A stretch of 6,222 nt of DNA from Thermoplasmata archaeon (lineage in GTDB: Archaea > Thermoplasmatota > E2 > UBA202 > DSCA01). The stretch lies in NCBI GenBank assembly GCA_021159125.1, contig JAGGSL010000043.1:1-6222 (forward strand). The letters run 5' to 3'. How positions within the stretch are numbered: position 1 is the first letter of the stretch; each line of letters starts with the position of its first letter. Under the pieces are notes generated by a model. That model was given only the letters and a program-made list of their open reading frames with translations. It ran no database searches and was not told the origin of the DNA. Below, one piece after another: positions 1 to 3,982 of this stretch. A program made the position numbers and the translations under genes.

Positions 1-12
1 ATAGTAAAAGCG

Positions 13-20
13 TTATATAT
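13..20 (+). promoter_or_regulatory. TATA-like box upstream of the secreted peptidase gene
   Basis: The sequence TTATATAT is preceded by the purine-rich stretch GTAAAAGCG, which could serve as a TFB recognition element. In archaea transcription usually begins about 24-27 bases after the box centre, here near 41-44. That would give a leader of roughly 25 bases containing the GAGGT site at 56-60. Such a start would lie downstream of the ATG at 36, so if this box is the true promoter the upstream mini-frame would not be translated. Only 12 bases of upstream context are visible. Confidence 0.5.
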
Positions 21-23
21 TCT

Positions 24-28
24 GGAGG
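24..28 (+). promoter_or_regulatory. Strong Shine-Dalgarno GGAGG ahead of the 11-codon leader frame
   Basis: GGAGG lies 7 bases before the ATG at 36, an ideal spacing for archaeal initiation. It is a better match to the 16S tail complement than the GAGGT that serves the long gene at 68. The surrounding TGGAGGCAA is identical to the site before the beta-helix gene (3967-3975). It marks either a real leader peptide start or an older or alternative start of the long gene. Confidence 0.4.
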
Positions 29-35
29 CAATAAG

Positions 36-71
36 ATGATATATGAAAACATAAAGAGGTTGAAAAAATGA
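36..71 (+). CDS. Possible 11-residue leader peptide overlapping the peptidase gene start
   Basis: The frame ATG...TGA encodes MIYENIKRLKK. It has its own GGAGG site 7 bases upstream, and its TGA (69-71) overlaps the next gene's ATG (68-70) as ATGA, the classic arrangement for translational coupling. The peptide is basic and has no recognisable family. A run of six A (63-68) lies at the junction: one extra A in the mRNA, or one missing from the read, would fuse this peptide in frame to the signal peptide of the long gene. Against it, the TATA-like box at 13-20 predicts a transcript start after position 40, which would leave this frame untranscribed. Such a short frame can also occur by chance. 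Confidence 0.25.
   Translation: MIYENIKRLKK
56..60 (+). promoter_or_regulatory. Ribosome-binding site GAGGT for the peptidase gene
   Basis: GAGGT is separated from the ATG at 68 by 7 bases (TGAAAAA), good archaeal spacing. The reading frame of the long gene is closed upstream by a TGA at 44-46 and has no other ATG, GTG or TTG codon between that stop and 68. This site therefore fixes 68 as the only conventional start in frame. Confidence 0.7.
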
Positions 72-3000
72 AAATTTTTAAGATAAGCAAGACCGGATTG
101 GCAATCGCTACACTGTTTTTTTTGGTTTCGATGGCAATAATACCATTATTTCCTGCGATATCTGATGATGCCATCAATGCTGGCACCAGCCCTGACAGCA
201 ATACTCTGGAAACAATCAAATCTGAGGCGCCCACAGGAGACGAAAACAACGGCGTATGCCAGATGTACGATACCATATATATGCCTGAGGAAGATGTTTC
301 TCTGGCAGGCATCCAGAATGACATCGGATATAACGTGGATGCAGGCGGCAACATTATTAAATCACTTCCGTTGTATGTCGGCGAGCCCGTGGACATGACC
401 GTTCCGGGGAGGGGGCGCACCGCCGCATTGGACCCTGGCAGCAGCGACAAGGATGACTGGTATTCGTTTTCAGTTTGCGAGGGCCAGAGCATTCAGGTGT
501 CTATAGACAGCAGCGAAGATTATGACTTCGAGCTCATGGATTTTACGGCAACATCTATTGAAAACGGCCATGCTGCAGATGAGACAGGCATGTATTTTCT
601 GCATGTTTTTTCCAATGAGGGCGCAGATGCCAGCGAGTACGCGATTAACATAGCACTCGGCGGACAGAATGATGGGGGCAGCGGGAAGGATGCAGGAGAT
701 ACGATTGGCGAGGCAATGTCGATATCCCCTGGCTCTTACTCCGGATATCTCGATGCATATGACTGGGAAGACTGGTACAGTTTCACTGCAGACTCAGGTC
801 AGGGTATTTTTGTTACGCTGGAGCCCATAGAGAAATCGGATTATGACATACATCTGTACAACCCGTCAGGAGAACTGGTGTATTCTGCGCAGTACTACGG
901 GGAGGATGAACTTGAATATCCTGCCGATGCATCAGGCATATGGAAAATAAAAGTTGACATGTTCCCTGGTTGGGACGAGAGCAAGTGGCTCGATAACTAT
1001 TTCCTGTACGGCTCAGGTGCGTACAAATTCACATTGAGCGTTGGCGGTTCGGCTGAATCTGTGCCTGTTCCGATATCCCAGCCAGACATAACACCTGTGG
1101 CGCAGACATTCATTGTAAATGATGACCCTACCAGCAACAAAGACGAATATGGATATCTTGCAGCAGTGCCGGCTGCAAACTACATTGATGACGGCAAAAG
1201 GTATGTTTCTCCCATAGTGTACCGGGGTGTTGATAAGGTGCCTACATGGTTTACGACCGTGGATGAGACAACCCAGTATCTTGTTGATGACTGGAATGAT
1301 TACCTTGCAAGGCATGGCGTCACTGCCGCAGAATACCAGATAGATCCGGACCCGATAAAGGCGGCAGCTGCCATAGCTACCAGCAGGTGGACTTCATCCG
1401 ACACAGCCGTGGTCGCAGTTGACGGAAGCAGCTTTTCAGATGAGATAACCACCGTGGTGGATGAAGACAGAACGCTTTCTTCTTCGCCTTCGGTCACCAG
1501 AGTCCAGCCCGGCAGTCTCAAAGACGTTGGCGGAAACTTTGTGAATCCCATGTTTCTCGGTCCAAAATGGGGCGCCATTCATGTTGTTGGCAAGGGCGAT
1601 AACTTTGGAGGCGATACAGGCATAATAACCCCCAGATACGAGGCGGTCATGGAGGATTGGTGGCCATATCCGTATGATACCAAGGGCGAGGATATAGATA
1701 CATTTTATCCTGTCACCCTTCCAGGAATGTGGATGCCATATGCGACATCTGATGACGGTCTGGACGAACTCCAGATAATAAAATATGAAGGGGACAGATA
1801 CAAAATACCTGTTGACAGCACGCGCTCCAGCATAGAAATTACAATTGAGACTGATGAGCCATCAAATCTGGTGGTTTACCTGATTGACCCGAACGGAAAT
1901 GTAAGAAGGCCCAGCGTTCCCCATTACAACGGCGGCGAGATAAAACCCATACATTACTGGAACGGCGGGCACTGGCAGCACGACCAGGCCGAATTCCGAA
2001 CATGGACGATAGAGCCCCATACAGAATATTCGGTTAATGTCCACAATGCGATGGAGGGAAAATGGACGGCAATCGTGGTCCCATTTTTCGACTACAGGGA
2101 AGGAGATGTCGGTTTTAACGGGGGATACCATATCACAGCAAACATAAGGAACTACAACACTGGTAGAACATCTGCAGCCCTCTCGGCAGCAAACGGCGCC
2201 GTAATCGCATCGCTCGCACATGCTCCTCTGCTGTATGTGACAGAGGATTCGGTGCCTGCAGAGACCTCAGATGCTCTCTCGGCTCTGGGGGCATCCAACA
2301 TCATATTCGTCAACATAAACGGGGCGAGCAGTGCAAGCATCAGCGGCGCTACGGAATACACGACGATGCAGGAAGTAATAGATGCCATAAAGGCAGATTC
2401 AAACTCTGAGAATTTCATAACGGTAACATCCCTTGCAAGCGGCGACGGATACTTTGCGCCGGCGGCGATGGCAGCCGCATACCACGGTTCTCCGGTTCTG
2501 GACATCGGGGAGGCGGCGGAGGCATACAACATACTGGATGCGTTGACAGCATGGAGGGAATACGCAGGCGACTATTATCACGGTTGCAGGTCGGTGGGGC
2601 ATCTTCCGCTCATGGGGCATCCGTTTGATTTCAAAGATTTCCTTAAAGATGCGCTGAGCGGGGACCTTCCGGAACCTGGATTTGATTTGAAGTTGAGATG
2701 GTTCGGCACTGTAAATGAGGGAATACATGGGCTTATAGACGGCTACGGCCTTGACAGGACAGGACAGGAAGCATACCTTTTCGTGGCACCGAGGGATACG
2801 GACATCCGCGACCCAATATGTTACGCAATGACCGGGAACAACTCGTATGCAGGGCATATCCCTGTGGAAACTCCTGCGTTTTCATCAGATGTCATTGTCA
2901 GGAACATTCTATACCCGGCAATCATATATGCAAATCCCGGCAGAAATGTCACAACCTCCCAGATAATGAACTACCCCGACGGATACGTATGGCGGGCAAA

Positions 3001-3757
3001 TGACGGAAACGGCTATCCCAACTATGCGAGCCGCGAAGCAAAACAGATTTTTTCATCTCGGGGAAGATTCTACGAGGGCCATTGCATATGGGATTATCTG
3101 CTGGAGAGATACAACATGGGGGCAAGTATGAGTTATTACAGCGGCCATGGAACAGGCGGCTCGGGCATATCCGCACAATATGCGAATATCGCCGAAGAGT
3201 TCCCTTATGCAGAACCAACACACGAGCATCTCAAGGACTTTGACTGGTGGGATGCCTGGCGCGGATACAGCGGATATGATGACAAACAGACAAAAACGGC
3301 GAGATGGGGCGGGGAATCGAGTTATAACTCGGTGGAGCCCGGCCTTTATGACATCATACATTTCAAGTGGGTGGACAGTCTGTTCGAGAACCTTCACAGC
3401 GAAATCGAGTGCTGGAGTTCCTGCACCACAGGTGAACACTGGGGCCCCATTGTGTACCTATCCCACGGCTCTGCGATGTGGTATGGAAACTGCGGCTCAT
3501 GCTACGGTATCCAGGATGACCTGCACAACATGTGGACATTCAACGATGTTCTGGTGAAGGGGGAGGGCTTCGGGGAGGCTGCATCGAAATATATCTGGAT
3601 GTTTGACCGAGATTTCACGACCCTGGACCCGACAACATTGTACGGTCCGTCAACCATGTTTCAGGGCGGGCTCACGAATGTAAAGGCCATGTACGGGGAC
3701 CCGACAATGACATGTTACAGCCCTGACTGGACCGAGCCGGAACCTGTAATGCCCTGA
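68..3757 (+). CDS. Secreted multidomain gingipain-like (C25) cysteine peptidase with PPC domains
   Basis: This 1229-residue protein begins with a signal peptide (basic residues 1-9, hydrophobic 10-31). Two tandem PPC-type beta-sandwiches follow (about 83-197 and 199-327), each opening with a QND...DAG motif and carrying D-WYSF. Residues about 425-480 and 700-760 resemble the two halves of cell-wall-binding repeat 2; between them, at about 568-694, is another beta-sandwich (DRYKI, VYLIDPNGN, GKWTAIVVP). A related alpha/beta stretch covers about 783-820. The C-terminal part, about 895-1216, fits peptidase family C25: GHIPVETP (929-936), a hydrophobic run ending SGHG with His1027, SCTTGEHW with Cys1119 as likely nucleophile, and a terminal YGDPTM (1209-1214). 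These assignments come from remembered family motifs. There is no C-terminal membrane anchor, so the protein is probably released or held by its N-terminus or PPC domains. Substrate is unknown. The His-Cys gap of 92 residues is longer than in gingipains. Confidence 0.8.
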   Translation: MKIFKISKTGLAIATLFFLVSMAIIPLFPAISDDAINAGTSPDSNTLETIKSEAPTGDENNGVCQMYDTIYMPEEDVSLAGIQNDIGYNVDAGGNIIKSLPLYVGEPVDMTVPGRGRTAALDPGSSDKDDWYSFSVCEGQSIQVSIDSSEDYDFELMDFTATSIENGHAADETGMYFLHVFSNEGADASEYAINIALGGQNDGGSGKDAGDTIGEAMSISPGSYSGYLDAYDWEDWYSFTADSGQGIFVTLEPIEKSDYDIHLYNPSGELVYSAQYYGEDELEYPADASGIWKIKVDMFPGWDESKWLDNYFLYGSGAYKFTLSVGGSAESVPVPISQPDITPVAQTFIVNDDPTSNKDEYGYLAAVPAANYIDDGKRYVSPIVYRGVDKVPTWFTTVDETTQYLVDDWNDYLARHGVTAAEYQIDPDPIKAAAAIATSRWTSSDTAVVAVDGSSFSDEITTVVDEDRTLSSSPSVTRVQPGSLKDVGGNFVNPMFLGPKWGAIHVVGKGDNFGGDTGIITPRYEAVMEDWWPYPYDTKGEDIDTFYPVTLPGMWMPYATSDDGLDELQIIKYEGDRYKIPVDSTRSSIEITIETDEPSNLVVYLIDPNGNVRRPSVPHYNGGEIKPIHYWNGGHWQHDQAEFRTWTIEPHTEYSVNVHNAMEGKWTAIVVPFFDYREGDVGFNGGYHITANIRNYNTGRTSAALSAANGAVIASLAHAPLLYVTEDSVPAETSDALSALGASNIIFVNINGASSASISGATEYTTMQEVIDAIKADSNSENFITVTSLASGDGYFAPAAMAAAYHGSPVLDIGEAAEAYNILDALTAWREYAGDYYHGCRSVGHLPLMGHPFDFKDFLKDALSGDLPEPGFDLKLRWFGTVNEGIHGLIDGYGLDRTGQEAYLFVAPRDTDIRDPICYAMTGNNSYAGHIPVETPAFSSDVIVRNILYPAIIYANPGRNVTTSQIMNYPDGYVWRANDGNGYPNYASREAKQIFSSRGRFYEGHCIWDYLLERYNMGASMSYYSGHGTGGSGISAQYANIAEEFPYAEPTHEHLKDFDWWDAWRGYSGYDDKQTKTARWGGESSYNSVEPGLYDIIHFKWVDSLFENLHSEIECWSSCTTGEHWGPIVYLSHGSAMWYGNCGSCYGIQDDLHNMWTFNDVLVKGEGFGEAASKYIWMFDRDFTTLDPTTLYGPSTMFQGGLTNVKAMYGDPTMTCYSPDWTEPEPVMP

Positions 3758-3766
3758 TCTCTTCCC

Positions 3767-3778
3767 TTTTTCAATTTT
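3767..3778 (+). terminator. T-rich tracts just after the peptidase stop codon
   Basis: Ten bases after the TGA there is a pyrimidine-rich stretch with T5 (3767-3771) and, three bases later, T4 (3775-3778). Archaeal RNA polymerase commonly terminates at short U-rich tracts without needing a hairpin. No strong stem precedes it. This could be the primary 3' end of the peptidase mRNA. Confidence 0.4.
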
Positions 3779-3851
3779 AAGTCAAGCGGGTTAAGATAAT
3801 GACGAAAAGCGGTTGTGCATGATACATGAGATGCAATACTTTGTTATTATC

Positions 3852-3894
3852 AGATGGGATGATGGCTGAGTGCTGGATTATCATGCCCGTTTTT
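3852..3894 (+). terminator. Hairpin followed by T5, terminator-like
   Basis: GGGATGAT (3856-3863) pairs with ATCATGCCC (3880-3888) with a single bulged G at 3885. Outer A-T and G-T pairs between 3852-3855 and 3889-3892 can extend the stem into the T tract. The loop is about 16 bases, and TTTTT occupies 3890-3894. This looks like an intrinsic terminator or a backup for the T-tracts near 3770. The 3758-3982 gap otherwise holds only the promoter elements listed separately; no tRNA-like or C/D-box RNA was recognised in it. Confidence 0.4.
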
Positions 3895-3914
3895 GCATTT
3901 TGTTAACCTCATTT

Positions 3915-3930
3915 GGGTAAAATTATACCC
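3915..3930 (+). promoter_or_regulatory. 16-bp imperfect palindrome, candidate operator
   Basis: GGGTAAAATTATACCC has perfect outer arms GGGTA/TACCC and a central AATT, with only one symmetric pair (positions 6 and 11) mismatched. It lies 53-68 bases before the beta-helix start and just upstream of the TATA-like box at 3940-3948, where archaeal activators often bind. Its interior AAAATTATA could itself act as a TATA box, in which case a bound protein would block promoter recognition. The regulator is unknown. Confidence 0.4.
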
Positions 3931-3939
3931 TGAACTAAA

Positions 3940-3948
3940 TTATTTATA
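3940..3948 (+). promoter_or_regulatory. TATA-like box for the beta-helix gene
   Basis: TTATTTATA follows the A-rich ACTAAA, a weak candidate TFB element. A start about 25 bases downstream would fall near 3969, at the edge of the GGAGG site, giving a very short leader. The alternative AAAATTATA at 3919-3927 would place the start near 3949 and keep both the second dyad and the ribosome site in the mRNA. Which of the two is used cannot be settled from sequence alone. Confidence 0.45.
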
Positions 3949-3952
3949 GCAG

Positions 3953-3968
3953 CATTCTATTTAGAATG
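3953..3968 (+). promoter_or_regulatory. Perfect 7-bp inverted repeat (CATTCTA-TT-TAGAATG), candidate operator
   Basis: The arms CATTCTA (3953-3959) and TAGAATG (3962-3968) are exact complements around a 2-base centre. The element sits between the TATA-like box and the start codon, and its last G is the first base of GGAGG. A repressor here would cover the expected transcription start. If transcribed from the upstream box, it could form a 6-bp stem with a 4-base loop touching the ribosome site. No regulator gene is visible in the window. Confidence 0.45.
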
Positions 3969-3972
3969 GAGG
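3968..3972 (+). promoter_or_regulatory. Ribosome-binding site GGAGG for the beta-helix gene
   Basis: GGAGG is 10 bases before the ATG at 3983. The nearer ATG at 3966 reads only four codons before a TAA and is not a credible start. This site, together with the clear signal peptide that follows 3983, fixes the start of the beta-helix gene. Confidence 0.75.
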
Positions 3973-3982
3973 CAAGATAATT

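Noticed and set aside
13..492. Minus-strand open frame of 159 codons over the start of the peptidase gene
   Set aside because: It lies entirely opposite the signal peptide and first domain of a convincing gene, has no credible domain, and ends in the promoter. It is a shadow frame.
3147..3557. Plus-strand 136-codon frame inside the peptidase domain
   Set aside because: It runs out of frame through the catalytic motifs SGHG and SCTTG, which make sense only in the long frame.
3816..3835. TGCAT...ATGCA short inverted repeat with a 10-base loop
   Set aside because: Only five pairs, no T-tract follows and it is not placed at a promoter; easily a chance match.
3859..3906. Possible 15-codon small frame in the intergenic gap
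   Set aside because: There is no Shine-Dalgarno sequence before it, and it overlaps the terminator-like hairpin.
3855..3933. Possible C/D-box guide RNA (ATGATGG near CTGA)
   Set aside because: The C box has a mismatch at its last base, the nearest CTGA is too close, and the next one makes an element longer than usual without clear internal C'/D' boxes.
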